Assembly (NCBI RefSeq): GCF_019428685.1
Contig: NZ_CP080096.1
Location: forward strand, 2,356,001-2,420,000
Length of the DNA: 64,000 bases
Direction of reading: 5' to 3'
Source: Paraburkholderia edwinii
GTDB taxonomy: Bacteria > Pseudomonadota > Gammaproteobacteria > Burkholderiales > Burkholderiaceae
Part shown: positions 1 to 8,338 of the stretch, piece by piece
Numbering within the stretch: the first letter of the stretch is position 1
How the letters are laid out: the number at the start of each line of letters is the position of its first letter
Notes under the pieces: model-generated
Databases searched by the model: none
The model's input: only the letters and a program-made list of their open reading frames with translations
Told to the model about the DNA's origin: nothing
Program-made: the position numbers and the translations under genes

Positions 1-234
1 GGTCAGGAAACCGTATGTTTTGTCGTGGCGCAACCCGGCGCATCGGTCGATCCGCAAGCGCTGCGCGCGCACTGCAAGGCGCGCCTTGCGCGCGAGAAGG
101 TGCCTAAAGACGTGTTCGTGATCGCATCGCTGCCGCGCAGCTCGCGCGGCAAGATTCTGCGCGATGCGCTGCGCCAGCAATGGTGGCGCATCGTCAGTAT
201 GCCGCCCGATCTGTCGGAGCCGGAGTTCGAGTAA
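1..234 (+). CDS. AMP-dependent acyl-CoA synthetase/ligase, C-terminal fragment
   Basis: The reading frame is already open at base 1 and stops at TAA, so only about the last 77 residues are present. They match the C-terminal lid domain of the AMP-binding (ANL) superfamily: a helix-rich stretch followed by LPRSSRGKILRDALR, which carries the conserved A10 lysine in the context S-x-G-K-I-x-R. Enzymes of this family activate a carboxylic acid with ATP and CoA. The substrate cannot be read from this end. The nearby CoxMLS hydroxylase and UbiD decarboxylase make an aromatic or heteroaromatic acid a reasonable guess, but this gene may belong to a different operon to the left. Family call is solid, function is not. 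Confidence 0.8.
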   Translation, partial: GQETVCFVVAQPGASVDPQALRAHCKARLAREKVPKDVFVIASLPRSSRGKILRDALRQQWWRIVSMPPDLSEPEFE

Positions 235-291
235 GCGAACGGGCGGCGGTTCAACGGGCGCAGCGTCCACGCGGCGCAGCGCTCGCGAGAA

Positions 292-885
292 TTATTTGCG
301 GCTTTGCTCGCCCTCCCGGGCGGACTTCAGCGCATGAGTCCACCAGAGCAGGTCGTCGATCAGCGCCGTCGCCTTGTCGCTGAGCGCGGCCAATTCAGAC
401 GTGACGTCCTTTCCCTGAAAGTGCTGCCACAGCGCGCTCGCGGGGATATGAACCGATGCTTGCACAGGAGCCACTTGCAACACGGCGAGCGTGGCGCGCA
501 GATGCTCGACGCCGCGCGCGCCGCCTTCGGCTCCATAGCTCACAAAAGCCGCGGCCTTGCGGTGCCATTCCTGGTTAACCCAATCAATTGCGTTTTTGAG
601 GACTGCCGGGCTCCCATGGTTGTATTCCGGCGTGACGATGACAAAGCCATCGGCTCGCGCGATCTCCGCAGCCCAGCGTTTGACGACCGCGTGCTCATAC
701 GGCGCCCGTCCAGGCCACGAAGGCAGAACAGCCTGATCGAAAAACGGCATCGGAAACTCCCGCAGATCGAGCCATTGGGCTTCGACACCACTGCGTGCAT
801 TCAGACGCTCGAAAATCCATCTTGCGGGCTGTTCGGAAAAGCGGCTTTCCCGCGTGCTTCCAACGATGACGGCAATCGCGACCAT
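292..885 (-). CDS. NAD(P)H-dependent FMN reductase family protein (flavodoxin-like fold)
   Basis: A 197-residue protein with the flavodoxin-like fold of the FMN_red family. The phosphate-binding loop is at the N-terminus (VGSTRESRFSEQPARW, about residues 8-23), and the diagnostic PEYNHGSPAVLKNAIDW block is near residues 87-103. Members reduce free FMN, quinones or azo compounds with NAD(P)H in the cytosol. The start is supported by AAGGAGA ahead of the ATG. The gene stands alone, leftward, convergent with the acyl-CoA ligase end. A role in supplying reduced flavin (for example to a monooxygenase, or FMNH2 to the UbiX/UbiD system at 13.7-16.4 kb) is possible but is inference only; a general quinone or azo reductase is equally likely. 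Confidence 0.85.
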   Translation of the reverse strand: MVAIAVIVGSTRESRFSEQPARWIFERLNARSGVEAQWLDLREFPMPFFDQAVLPSWPGRAPYEHAVVKRWAAEIARADGFVIVTPEYNHGSPAVLKNAIDWVNQEWHRKAAAFVSYGAEGGARGVEHLRATLAVLQVAPVQASVHIPASALWQHFQGKDVTSELAALSDKATALIDDLLWWTHALKSAREGEQSRK

Positions 886-1116
886 ACAGAGTCTCCTTCA
901 TGAACGTGACGGGCTGAACAAATTTGCAATACGAAGTTGATGTTGCGTGGCTTTATTCAGCGCGCCCATTCCGATCGCGAATGACGGAATCCTGAAGCGA
1001 ATCTAAAAACTGAAAGTCTCTTATGATTGGATGTTATAACTGATTTTTATCGGTTACATGAGTAACCCGAAAAAACCGATTTCCCAGGATCGTGAAAAGC
1101 AAAACTGCTTTCTCCA

Positions 1117-1557
1117 ATGGTTCGGAATATTCAACACCCACCCGTTGTTTTAAGTGCAAGTACTGTTACCGACGTAGAAGTCCCCGTTATGCTTGCACGC
1201 CTCAGAAAGTGTCTTTATTGGTTTGGAAAAGCGTTGTCCAGAGTCTGCCGCTCTCTGGTCATGACAGAAGCCCCGGTCACGCTCTTTCCGTATATACCGT
1301 CTGAATTTACGCAGACGTACAACCTGAAGCGGCCTCATGTACGGCTACGCGGGGAACGCATTTACTCCGTGTTCTACGATGGCGAGACCAGGATACTCGA
1401 GGTGCGTTATAGCGATGGCGATCTGCGCTGGTATGCCGATGTATCGGAGCGCGCCTATGAGCGGCTGCTGTGCGCGGACGGACCCGATGACGCGCTCGCG
1501 CGCGAGGTGTTCTTGCAGAATCGTTCAGGGCAATCGACGTTCCGGAATATCTCCTAG
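1117..1557 (+). CDS. Small protein with a KTSC-like C-terminal domain
   Basis: A 146-residue open frame. The last 70 residues read like a small beta-rich domain of the KTSC type: RIYSVFYDGETRILEVRYSDG, then a W-Y-A-D-V strand, an ERAYERLL helix, and a final short strand ending at the stop. KTSC domains are about 60 residues, occur alone or fused, and have no settled function. The N-terminal 70 residues look unstructured and may not be translated; ATG 1261 is an alternative start giving 98 residues. Neither start has a strong ribosome site. It is convergent with xdhC. Coding is likely for the C-terminal half, the domain name less certain. Confidence 0.5.
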   Translation: MVRNIQHPPVVLSASTVTDVEVPVMLARLRKCLYWFGKALSRVCRSLVMTEAPVTLFPYIPSEFTQTYNLKRPHVRLRGERIYSVFYDGETRILEVRYSDGDLRWYADVSERAYERLLCADGPDDALAREVFLQNRSGQSTFRNIS

Positions 1558-1606
1558 TCGTTGCAGCGATGACGTAGCGTCGCATTCTTACGGGAGCTGA
1601 CGCACG

Positions 1607-2635
1607 TCAGCCGGCAAGCACCGCGCACGGCTCCGATCGTTCCTCTTCGGCCTTCGCTTGCGCAACATCCAACGAGCGCGGCAGCTTTACGCCGTTCTTC
1701 GCGGCCGTCATTTCCGCCGCAATCGAAACCGCGATTTCGGGCGGCGTCTTGCTGCCGATATGAATGCCGGCAGGTCCATGCAAACGCGTGAGTTGCGCGT
1801 CGTCGAGATCGAAAAGCCGCAGGCGTTCGCGTCTTGCCGTGCTGTTGCGGCGCGAGCCGATCGCGGCCACATAAAACGCTTCCGTTTGCAGCGCATCGAT
1901 CAGCGCGAGATCGTCGAGCTTCGGATCGTGGGTCAGCGCGACCACCGCACTGTGTGCGTCGAGCTGCATGTCGAGCACCGTATCGTCGGGCATCGTCCGC
2001 ACGATCTGCACGCCGGCCAGGTCCCATTCGTCCGCGTATTCCGCACGCGGATCGCACACCGTCACCTGATAGCCGAGGCCGCTCGCAATCACCGCGAGAA
2101 AACGCGACAGGTCGCCCGCGCCGATAATCAGCAACCGGTAACGCGGCCCATGCACAGTGACGAGCGTCGTGCCGTTGAAACGCAGCTGCTCGTTGGCGCT
2201 CGCGCGCCGCAGCCGCGCGCGGCCGGTGGCGAGATCGAGTTCGCGCGCGATCAGATTGCCGTGCTCGCATTGATCGAGCAGTTCGACGAGCGCGGTAAGC
2301 GAGGCATCGCCCGCGAGCGGCTCGATCACGAGCTGCATCGTGCCGCCGCACGGCAGGCCGAAACGCCGCGCTTCTTCGGCGCTCACGCCATAGGTCGCGA
2401 CTTCGGGCCGCTCGCCCGCGAGCAGCTGCGCGCGGGCGCGTTCCATCAGATCGTCTTCGATACAGCCGCCCGATACCGAGCCGCTCACCGCGCCGTCGTC
2501 GCGCATCGCAAGCAGCGCGCCGACCGGACGCGGACTCGAGCCCCACGTGCGCGTCACCGTCACGAGCGCGACGCGGCGGCCCGCCTTGAGCCACTGCGCG
2601 GCATTGCGCAGCACGGTCACGTCGATGCTGTCCAT
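1607..2635 (-). CDS. XdhC family protein (molybdenum hydroxylase maturation factor)
   Basis: A 342-residue XdhC/CoxI family protein. Family members bind molybdenum cofactor, promote its sulfuration and insert it into xanthine-dehydrogenase-type enzymes in the cytosol. The N-terminal domain carries WGSSPRPVGALLAM and SGSVSGGCIEDDL (Cys about residue 58). The C-terminal Rossmann domain has LLIIGAGDLSRFLA and ends in IGSKTPPEIAVSIAAE. The ATG at 2635 is chosen because AAAGGAGG lies just upstream; an in-frame upstream start would add 17 Arg/Lys-rich residues. It is the last gene of the leftward operon holding the CoxMLS hydroxylase, about 100 bases after ridA, so it most likely matures that enzyme. 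A perfect 7-bp inverted repeat (GCTGACG-CA-CGTCAGC, 1596-1611) overlaps its stop. Confidence 0.9.
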   Translation of the reverse strand: MDSIDVTVLRNAAQWLKAGRRVALVTVTRTWGSSPRPVGALLAMRDDGAVSGSVSGGCIEDDLMERARAQLLAGERPEVATYGVSAEEARRFGLPCGGTMQLVIEPLAGDASLTALVELLDQCEHGNLIARELDLATGRARLRRASANEQLRFNGTTLVTVHGPRYRLLIIGAGDLSRFLAVIASGLGYQVTVCDPRAEYADEWDLAGVQIVRTMPDDTVLDMQLDAHSAVVALTHDPKLDDLALIDALQTEAFYVAAIGSRRNSTARRERLRLFDLDDAQLTRLHGPAGIHIGSKTPPEIAVSIAAEMTAAKNGVKLPRSLDVAQAKAEEERSEPCAVLAG

Positions 2636-2738
2636 CGTCTCCTCCTTTGCCGTACGCTTTGTTCTACCGCGACGGCGGGCTCGCACTACACCGCGCTACC
2701 GCCTTCGACGACGCCACGCCACGCCGCGCGACGCAGCG

Positions 2739-3116
2739 TCAAGCCGCCCGATAAGCCACCATCTGCAACTCGACGAGAAAGCCATGATGCAATTCCGGCA
2801 CCGGCACCACGGCCCGCGCGGGCTTGTGCGTGCCGAAATACTCCGCATAGAGCTTGTTGAATTCCGGCCAGTTGTTGACATCGACGATATAAGCGGTGCA
2901 TTGCACGACATCGGTCAGCTTGCAGCCCGCTTCCTCGAGCACGCGCTCGCAGTGCTGCAGTGTCGCGCGCACCTGGCGCGCAAAATTCTCGGGCCCGTCG
3001 ACCGCCACACCCGGCCCCGGCAACATGCCTGAAACAAACGTAAAGCCGCCCGCCTGCACAGCTTGCGAATAATGGCCGCCGGGCGCCGGCACCTTGTCGG
3101 TAAAAATAAAGTTCAT
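2739..3116 (-). CDS. RidA/YjgF family protein
   Basis: A 125-residue RidA (YjgF/YER057c/UK114) protein, full family length. The family forms trimers that hydrolyse reactive enamine/imine intermediates to ketones and ammonia. Seen here: YSQAVQAGGFTFVSGMLPG at residues 16-34, the C-T-A-Y-I-V-D-V strand, and KPARAVVPVPEL, whose Arg is at the position of the catalytic Arg105 of E. coli RidA. The ATG follows AGAGGTC and sits 3 bases after the MFS stop, so the two genes are probably translationally linked. In a molybdenum-hydroxylase operon a dedicated deaminase of this type suggests a nitrogen-containing pathway intermediate (aminoacrylate-like or an enamine from ring opening). The precise substrate is unknown. 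Confidence 0.92.
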   Translation of the reverse strand: MNFIFTDKVPAPGGHYSQAVQAGGFTFVSGMLPGPGVAVDGPENFARQVRATLQHCERVLEEAGCKLTDVVQCTAYIVDVNNWPEFNKLYAEYFGTHKPARAVVPVPELHHGFLVELQMVAYRAA

Positions 3117-3119
3117 GGT

Positions 3120-4505
3120 TCAGACCTCTTCGGGTAAGCGCTGTCCTCGCGTTTCCGGCAACCACGGCGCCAGCACGAGACCAACAAGATAAATAAAGCC
3201 GACCGTCACCGCTGCGTGGCCGTAACCGCCGAACCGGGCGATCAGCGTGCCGGCGACAAGCGGCCCGGTCCACGCCAGAAAACGCGGCACATTGAAGCAC
3301 AATGCGATGGCCGTGCCGCGTACACGCGTCGGGTACAGCTCGGGCAGCCAGGTTGGCATCCACGTATATTGCCCGAGGCTGAAAAAGCCGGTCACGCAGG
3401 AAATCACGAGCAGCAGCGCGATATCGTGGGTCCACATGAAAAGCACCGGCGTCAGCACGAACGCCATCGCAAAGAACAGGCACGTAATACGCTTGCGACC
3501 GTAGGCGTCGGCAAGAAAGCCGAGGCCGATGTAGCCGGCGATCGCACCCACGTTATAAGCCATGCCGGCAAAACTCGCCCACGTTGCCGCATGCAGGCCC
3601 GCCCGCGCGGCCTCCGAGCCGATATACGGCGGCACCCACGTCGAGATGCCCCACCAGCCGAGTGTCGTCGAAAGCGACATCAGCACAGCGATGCAGGTGC
3701 GGCGGCGCAGTTTCGGGTCGCTGAGCAGATCGATCAGCGTGAAGCGCGCGAGCGCCCGCTCGTGCTCGTCGAGCGTCGCGCCCGCGCGTTTGCGTGCAAG
3801 CGACGCCTTGCGATGCGCGTTGACACGTTGCCACTGTTCGGATTCCGGAATGCCGGCGCGCATCCACAAGGTGGCCAGCCCCGGCAGCACGCCGATCACG
3901 TACATGTAGCGCCACGCATGTTCGCCCGCACCGCTCATAAAAAGCCATATGAACGACGCGACGAAAAAGCCGGTGCCGAGGCCGCATTGCATCAGGCCCG
4001 CGCCTTTGCCGCGATGCCGGTCGGGCCAGATTTCAGCGGTCATCGCGGTGCCGGTGGCCCATTCGGAGCCCATCGCGAGGCCGACGATAAAGCGCAGCGC
4101 CGCAAACGACGCCCAGTTCCACGACAACGCGCTCAAGCCCGTGGTGAGCGAATACGCGAGTATCGCGAGCATCATCATCCGCTTGCGGCCAATATAGTCG
4201 GTCAGCACGCCGCCGATCAGGCCGCCGATGCCCCAGCCGAGCAACGTCAACGCGATCACCAGGCCCGCATAGAACGGAATCTGGCCGCGCAGCGACGGCT
4301 CCAGCAACTGTCCAAGCGCGCCGCCCACAGTCAGGATCAGCGCGTAGGTTTCGTAGCCGTCGAAGAACCAGCCGAGATTCGATGCGGCAAGCGCGCGCCA
4401 TTGCTGCCCGCTGATCGACCGGTACCAGACGACGTTCGCGGCCGCATCGTTTGACGCATGCGGCGGCGCGCCGCCGGTGTCCGGCCGCTCCAGAGGTTGA
4501 TGCAT
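3120..4505 (-). CDS. MFS transporter (aromatic acid/sugar-porter type, 12 TM)
   Basis: A 461-residue major facilitator. A cytoplasmic N-terminus is followed by NLGWFFDGYETYALIL (TM1), typical of the MHS/AAHS acid:H+ symporters with the acidic D-G-Y-E in TM1. The loop 2-3 signature is GGVLTDYIGRKRMM and the pseudo-repeat between TM8 and TM9 is GFLADAYGRKR. Twelve hydrophobic stretches can be followed. The ATG has AAGGAGA eight bases upstream. It lies in the hydroxylase operon, 80 bases after coxS, and probably brings an organic acid substrate into the cell by proton symport. An ABC uptake system at 9.5-12.3 kb seems to share the regulon, so the cell may import two related compounds or use two affinities. 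Confidence 0.9.
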   Translation of the reverse strand: MHQPLERPDTGGAPPHASNDAAANVVWYRSISGQQWRALAASNLGWFFDGYETYALILTVGGALGQLLEPSLRGQIPFYAGLVIALTLLGWGIGGLIGGVLTDYIGRKRMMMLAILAYSLTTGLSALSWNWASFAALRFIVGLAMGSEWATGTAMTAEIWPDRHRGKGAGLMQCGLGTGFFVASFIWLFMSGAGEHAWRYMYVIGVLPGLATLWMRAGIPESEQWQRVNAHRKASLARKRAGATLDEHERALARFTLIDLLSDPKLRRRTCIAVLMSLSTTLGWWGISTWVPPYIGSEAARAGLHAATWASFAGMAYNVGAIAGYIGLGFLADAYGRKRITCLFFAMAFVLTPVLFMWTHDIALLLVISCVTGFFSLGQYTWMPTWLPELYPTRVRGTAIALCFNVPRFLAWTGPLVAGTLIARFGGYGHAAVTVGFIYLVGLVLAPWLPETRGQRLPEEV

Positions 4506-4585
4506 CGACTTGTCTCCTTCGTTATTGTTTTACGCCGCGCGCGGGTTTTGCCTGCTCGGTGCCGGGCCGGCGCGCACAGGCACCG

Positions 4586-5080
4586 CTACACGGCTACCGC
4601 CTTCGACTTGCGCATCTGCGCCGCGAGCTTCACGGCTTCGATAATCTCGGGGTAAGCCGCGCAACGGCACAGGTTGCCCGACAGGAAATGGCGGATTTCC
4701 GCTTCGCTCGGATCCGGGTTGCGATCAAGCAGTTGCTTGCTCATCAGGATGAAGCCGGACGTGCAAAAGCCGCATTGAAACGCGCCACATTCGATAAAGG
4801 CCTGTTGCACGATATCGAGTTCGCCGTTCGCATCGAGCGCTTCGACCGTGCTGACTTCACCGCCGTCGGCCATCGCGGCCAGATAGAGGCAGCCCGACAC
4901 GCTCTCGCCATTTACAATCACCGTGCAGCATCCGCACAGGCCTTGCCCGCAGCTTTCGCGCGCGCCATACAGCGTGAACTGCTGCCGCAGCACTTCAAGA
5001 ATGGTTTGATGCGGTTCGATCTCGGCGCTGACCGGTTCGCCATTCAGCGTGAAACGGATCATGACGGAAGTTGCGCTCAT
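4586..5080 (-). CDS. (2Fe-2S) ferredoxin subunit of CoxMLS-type molybdenum hydroxylase
   Basis: A 164-residue small subunit of the xanthine dehydrogenase/CO dehydrogenase family, which passes electrons from the molybdenum site to FAD. The plant-ferredoxin-like domain ligates cluster II with Cys44, Cys49, Cys52 and Cys64 (ESCGQGLCGCCTVIVNG). The helical domain ligates cluster I with Cys103, Cys106, Cys138 and Cys140 (CGFCTSGF, SGNLCRCAAY). All eight ligands are present. The ATG at 5080 is preferred over an upstream in-frame start: the end of the large-subunit gene supplies GAGG and the genes are only 2 bases apart. It acts in the cytosol as part of an (LMS)2 heterohexamer with the next two genes. 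Confidence 0.93.
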   Translation of the reverse strand: MSATSVMIRFTLNGEPVSAEIEPHQTILEVLRQQFTLYGARESCGQGLCGCCTVIVNGESVSGCLYLAAMADGGEVSTVEALDANGELDIVQQAFIECGAFQCGFCTSGFILMSKQLLDRNPDPSEAEIRHFLSGNLCRCAAYPEIIEAVKLAAQMRKSKAVAV

Positions 5081-5082
5081 CG

Positions 5083-7401
5083 TTATTCCTCTGCTAGCGG
5101 TTCGTTGCGCGCCGCGCACAGCGCGCGATAGACACTCTCGGGCGTCAGCGGCAGCGACTTCAGACGCACGCCGACCGCGTCTTCGATCGCTTCGGCAATC
5201 GCGGACGCAACGCCGAACGTCGAGCTCTCGCCCACCCCTTTCGCGCCGAACGGCCCGTTGTTCTGCACCGATTCGACCGTTTCGCGGCCGATTTTCGCGG
5301 GGATATCGTGGATGCCCGGAATCTTGTATTCGGCGAACGAAGCATTACGCAGCTGACCGACTTCGTCGAACTCCATGCGTTCGAAGAGCGTGATGCCGAG
5401 CTGCATGATCGCGGCGCCCGAAATCTGCGTATCGACCACTTTCGGATTGATCGGTGTGCCGCAATCGACGACGTTCTCGAAACGCAGCAGCCTGAAATGG
5501 CCGGTTTCGGTATCCACTTCAACCTCGACGCCGCATCCGCCGACCATCCAGTTCGGCGTGATGTTTTCCGACTGGCCTGTTTCGTGCGACGGCGACTCGT
5601 AGCTCGGAATAAAGCTGCCGATGCCGACGATATTGCCAGCCTGCATCTTGTACTTCTGGCGCAGCAGTTCGCCCGCGCGAATCGCGGGCACGGTCGGCAC
5701 GCCGAGTTCCTCGGCCAGTTCCGCGATCTTGCGATTCACGTCCTCGGCCGCGAGGCGCACCGCGTGGCCCATATGGAACGTCGAGCGCGAGCCGAGCGTC
5801 GCCATGTCGTACGGCGTCACATCGGTGTCGGGGCGCATCACCTTGATGCGTTCCGCGGCAATGCCGAGCACGTCGCCGGCCATCAGCGCGATCGCCGTTT
5901 CCGACGCCTGCCCCATATCGACCGTGCTCGAATAGACGGTGCAGCTGCCGTCGCCGGCGAGGCTGATCATCGCCATCGAAGTGGTCGGTGCGACCAGCGC
6001 CTTGAAACCGACGCCGATGCCGCGGCCGCGCCGCAGCGTGCCGGTGCCGCGCTCGAACGGCGCATGCCAGTTCATCCGCTCGACGACGCGTTCGAGCACG
6101 AGCTCGACGGCCGCATCGTGCATCGTCGTGCCGGTCGGATGCATGCGCCCTTCGCGCAGGATATTGCGGCGCCGGAAATCGACGGGGTCGACCTTCAACG
6201 CGCGCGCGATCATATCGGCGTGGCTCTCGTAGGCCCACACCATCTGCGGAATGCCGAAGCCGCGGAAGGCGCCCGCGGGAGGCAGGTTCGTGTACACCTG
6301 ATACGAATCGACCCAGACGTTCTCGATGTCGTACGGGCCGGTCGCCGTAAAGCCCGACTTCTGCGTCACGCGCGGGCCGATATCGGCATACGCGCCGCCG
6401 TTCCACCACACTTCACATTTGCGACCGGTAATGCGTCCGTCGGCCGACACCGCTGTTTTCATGCGGAACGTCGTGGCGTGCTTGGTGATCGTGAAGAACT
6501 GCTCTTCCATCGTCAGCGATATCTTCACCGGGCGCTTCGCGAGCAGCGAGAGTGCAACGACGAGCGCTTCGAGCTTGATATAGAGCTTCGCGCCGAAGCC
6601 ACCACCGAGCAGCGCCGATTTCACGCGCACGCGGTTCTCGTCCCAGCCGAGCAGACGCGCGATCTCGATCCGCACGAACGACGGGCTTTGCGAAGCCGTG
6701 TACACAGTCAGCGTGCCCATGCCCGCATCGGGCTCGGCCACCGACACCATCGGTTCCAGCGGCGTATGCATGACCTGCTGCGTCTTGAACGTGTCTTCGA
6801 ACACGTGTGCGGCATTCGCGAAAGCCGCATCGACGTCGCCGCGGCGCAGCTTGAAATCGAGCGCCACATTGGTGCCCTTGCGGCCGGCCAGATGCTTGAG
6901 ATCGGGAAAAGTGCCGGCGGGCCGCAGAAACTCGTGAACCAGCACGTCGTCCGATTGCGCGGCCTGGACTTCGTCGAACACGGCCGGCAGTTCCTCGTAG
7001 TCGACCATGATCAGGTGCGTCGCTTCTTCCGCGATATGCGGATCGGTCGCGAGCACCACGGCGACCGGTTCGCCGATATAGCGCACTTTTTCGAGCGCGA
7101 GAATTGGCTGGTCGTGAAACGCGGGGCCGTAGTACGGCTCCGGAATCACCTTGACGATATCCTGCGCGGTATAGACGCCGAATACGCCCGGCAACTCGCG
7201 CGCCGCGCTCGTGTCGATGCCCGCGATCTTTCCATGGGCAACCGTGCTGCGCAGAATCTTGCCGTGCAACATGCGCGGCAGCACGAGGTTGTGAATATAG
7301 TCGGCGCGTCCGGTAACCTTCGAACGCGCCTCGAGCCGGTTCAGTGAGCGGCCTATCTGCTTCTGCGCCGGCTGTTCGTCCAGCTTCGTTTCAATCTTCA
7401 T
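5083..7401 (-). CDS. Molybdopterin-binding large subunit of xanthine-dehydrogenase-family hydroxylase
   Basis: A 772-residue catalytic subunit of the CoxL/XdhB type. These enzymes hydroxylate a carbon next to a ring nitrogen, or oxidise an aldehyde, using water as oxygen donor. The aldehyde oxidase a/b hammerhead domain covers roughly residues 20-140 and the Mo-cofactor domain the rest. Seen motifs: LGGGFGAKLYIKLE (pterin binding), PPAGAFRGFG around residue 385, and GAKGVGES near 722-727, whose Glu (about 725) is the catalytic base of the family. No VAYRCSFR-type CO-dehydrogenase active-site loop is evident, so CO oxidation is unlikely. ATG follows the medium subunit stop directly (TAAATG). 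Substrate unknown; N-heteroaromatic acid favoured by context. Confidence 0.93.
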   Translation of the reverse strand: MKIETKLDEQPAQKQIGRSLNRLEARSKVTGRADYIHNLVLPRMLHGKILRSTVAHGKIAGIDTSAARELPGVFGVYTAQDIVKVIPEPYYGPAFHDQPILALEKVRYIGEPVAVVLATDPHIAEEATHLIMVDYEELPAVFDEVQAAQSDDVLVHEFLRPAGTFPDLKHLAGRKGTNVALDFKLRRGDVDAAFANAAHVFEDTFKTQQVMHTPLEPMVSVAEPDAGMGTLTVYTASQSPSFVRIEIARLLGWDENRVRVKSALLGGGFGAKLYIKLEALVVALSLLAKRPVKISLTMEEQFFTITKHATTFRMKTAVSADGRITGRKCEVWWNGGAYADIGPRVTQKSGFTATGPYDIENVWVDSYQVYTNLPPAGAFRGFGIPQMVWAYESHADMIARALKVDPVDFRRRNILREGRMHPTGTTMHDAAVELVLERVVERMNWHAPFERGTGTLRRGRGIGVGFKALVAPTTSMAMISLAGDGSCTVYSSTVDMGQASETAIALMAGDVLGIAAERIKVMRPDTDVTPYDMATLGSRSTFHMGHAVRLAAEDVNRKIAELAEELGVPTVPAIRAGELLRQKYKMQAGNIVGIGSFIPSYESPSHETGQSENITPNWMVGGCGVEVEVDTETGHFRLLRFENVVDCGTPINPKVVDTQISGAAIMQLGITLFERMEFDEVGQLRNASFAEYKIPGIHDIPAKIGRETVESVQNNGPFGAKGVGESSTFGVASAIAEAIEDAVGVRLKSLPLTPESVYRALCAARNEPLAEE

Positions 7402-8298
7402 TTAGGCGTGGCCCTCGAATGCGGTACCGCGCGAGTTCACGGCGGCAAGCGCCGTACGCACCGCGCGGCCCAGGTAGACCTTCAGCAACTGTTTCTTGTA
7501 GCTCGCCGTGCCATGCGAGTCGCCGACGATATCGAGTTGCGCGGCGCCCGCTTCGCCCGCGTGGCGCAGCGTTTTTTCGTCGCTGGGCTCGGCGCCGCGT
7601 AACAGCGCTTCGGCTTCGGTAAGGCGCGTGGGCCGGTCGGTTGCCGCGCCGACAATCACGCTCGCCTGCCTGATTGCCGCGCCCTGCATATCGAGCACGA
7701 CGGCTACGCCGAGCGCGGGCCAGTCGTGCGACGCGCGCGTCGTCACCTTCATATACGCGGCCGGACGGCCTGCTTGCGGCGGCACGATCACGCGCGAAAT
7801 CAGTTCGTCGCGCGCCAGCACCGTTTCGTAATAGCCGGTGCACAACTGCTCGACGGGCACCGTGCGCTCACCGTTCGGGCCTTGAATGGTTACGCGCGCG
7901 CCGAGCGAACTCAGCACCGGCGGCATATCCATATGCGGGTCCGCGTGCGCGAGATTGCCGCCGATCGTCGCGACGTTGCGCACGCGCACATTCGACAGCG
8001 TGCGCAAGGTGCGCGCGAGCAGCGGCCAGCCTTCCTTCACGAGCGGCGAATGTTCTAGCGTGGCGAGCCGCGTCAGGCCGCCGATCTGCAGTTCGCCGTT
8101 ATTGCCGATGCCGACCTGCGCGTACTCGGGTTCGACATCGCGCAGGCTAACGAGCCGCGTCGGCCTCAGCACGCCCGCTTTCATCATCAGCATCACCGCC
8201 GTGCCGCCGCCCATCGGTCGGATATCCGGGTCCTCCGGATCCAGCAGTGCGATCGCTTCGGTCAGCGACCGGGGCCTTGCGAGCTCAAACGGAATCAT
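7402..8298 (-). CDS. FAD-binding medium subunit of molybdenum hydroxylase (CoxM type)
   Basis: A 298-residue FAD-binding subunit that takes electrons from the iron-sulfur subunit and passes them to the final acceptor. The N-terminal PCMH-type FAD fold has RPMGGGTAVMLMMK (residues about 27-40), and the second dinucleotide motif NVATIGGNLAHADP lies near 108-121. The CO_deh_flav_C domain occupies the last 100 residues, ending in KKQLLKVYLGRAV. No 4Fe-4S insertion like that of 4-hydroxybenzoyl-CoA reductase is visible, so electrons probably go to an ordinary acceptor. The stop codon TAA is directly followed by the large-subunit ATG, which implies coupled translation. Upstream, 40 bases separate it from the hydrolase gene. 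Confidence 0.93.
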   Translation of the reverse strand: MIPFELARPRSLTEAIALLDPEDPDIRPMGGGTAVMLMMKAGVLRPTRLVSLRDVEPEYAQVGIGNNGELQIGGLTRLATLEHSPLVKEGWPLLARTLRTLSNVRVRNVATIGGNLAHADPHMDMPPVLSSLGARVTIQGPNGERTVPVEQLCTGYYETVLARDELISRVIVPPQAGRPAAYMKVTTRASHDWPALGVAVVLDMQGAAIRQASVIVGAATDRPTRLTEAEALLRGAEPSDEKTLRHAGEAGAAQLDIVGDSHGTASYKKQLLKVYLGRAVRTALAAVNSRGTAFEGHA

Positions 8299-8338
8299 CT
8301 AGTGCGCTCCCTTTTTCTATCACACGCTTATGCCGTGC

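Noticed and set aside
1596..1611. Inverted repeat GCTGACG-CA-CGTCAGC as a terminator
   Set aside because: Perfect arms but only 2-base loop, overlaps the xdhC stop codon and has no T-run.
1658..2860. Plus-strand open frame of 400 codons opposite xdhC
   Set aside because: Arg-rich shadow crossing two minus-strand genes with clear motifs.
5308..7347. Long plus-strand open frame (679 codons) opposite the hydroxylase large subunit
   Set aside because: Arg/His-rich composition typical of the antisense shadow of a GC-rich gene; no ribosome site or domain, while the minus-strand protein is unmistakable.
5083..7401. Carbon monoxide dehydrogenase large subunit
   Set aside because: No CO-dehydrogenase-type active-site Cys loop seen; operon context (RidA, MFS, hydrolase) fits an organic substrate better.
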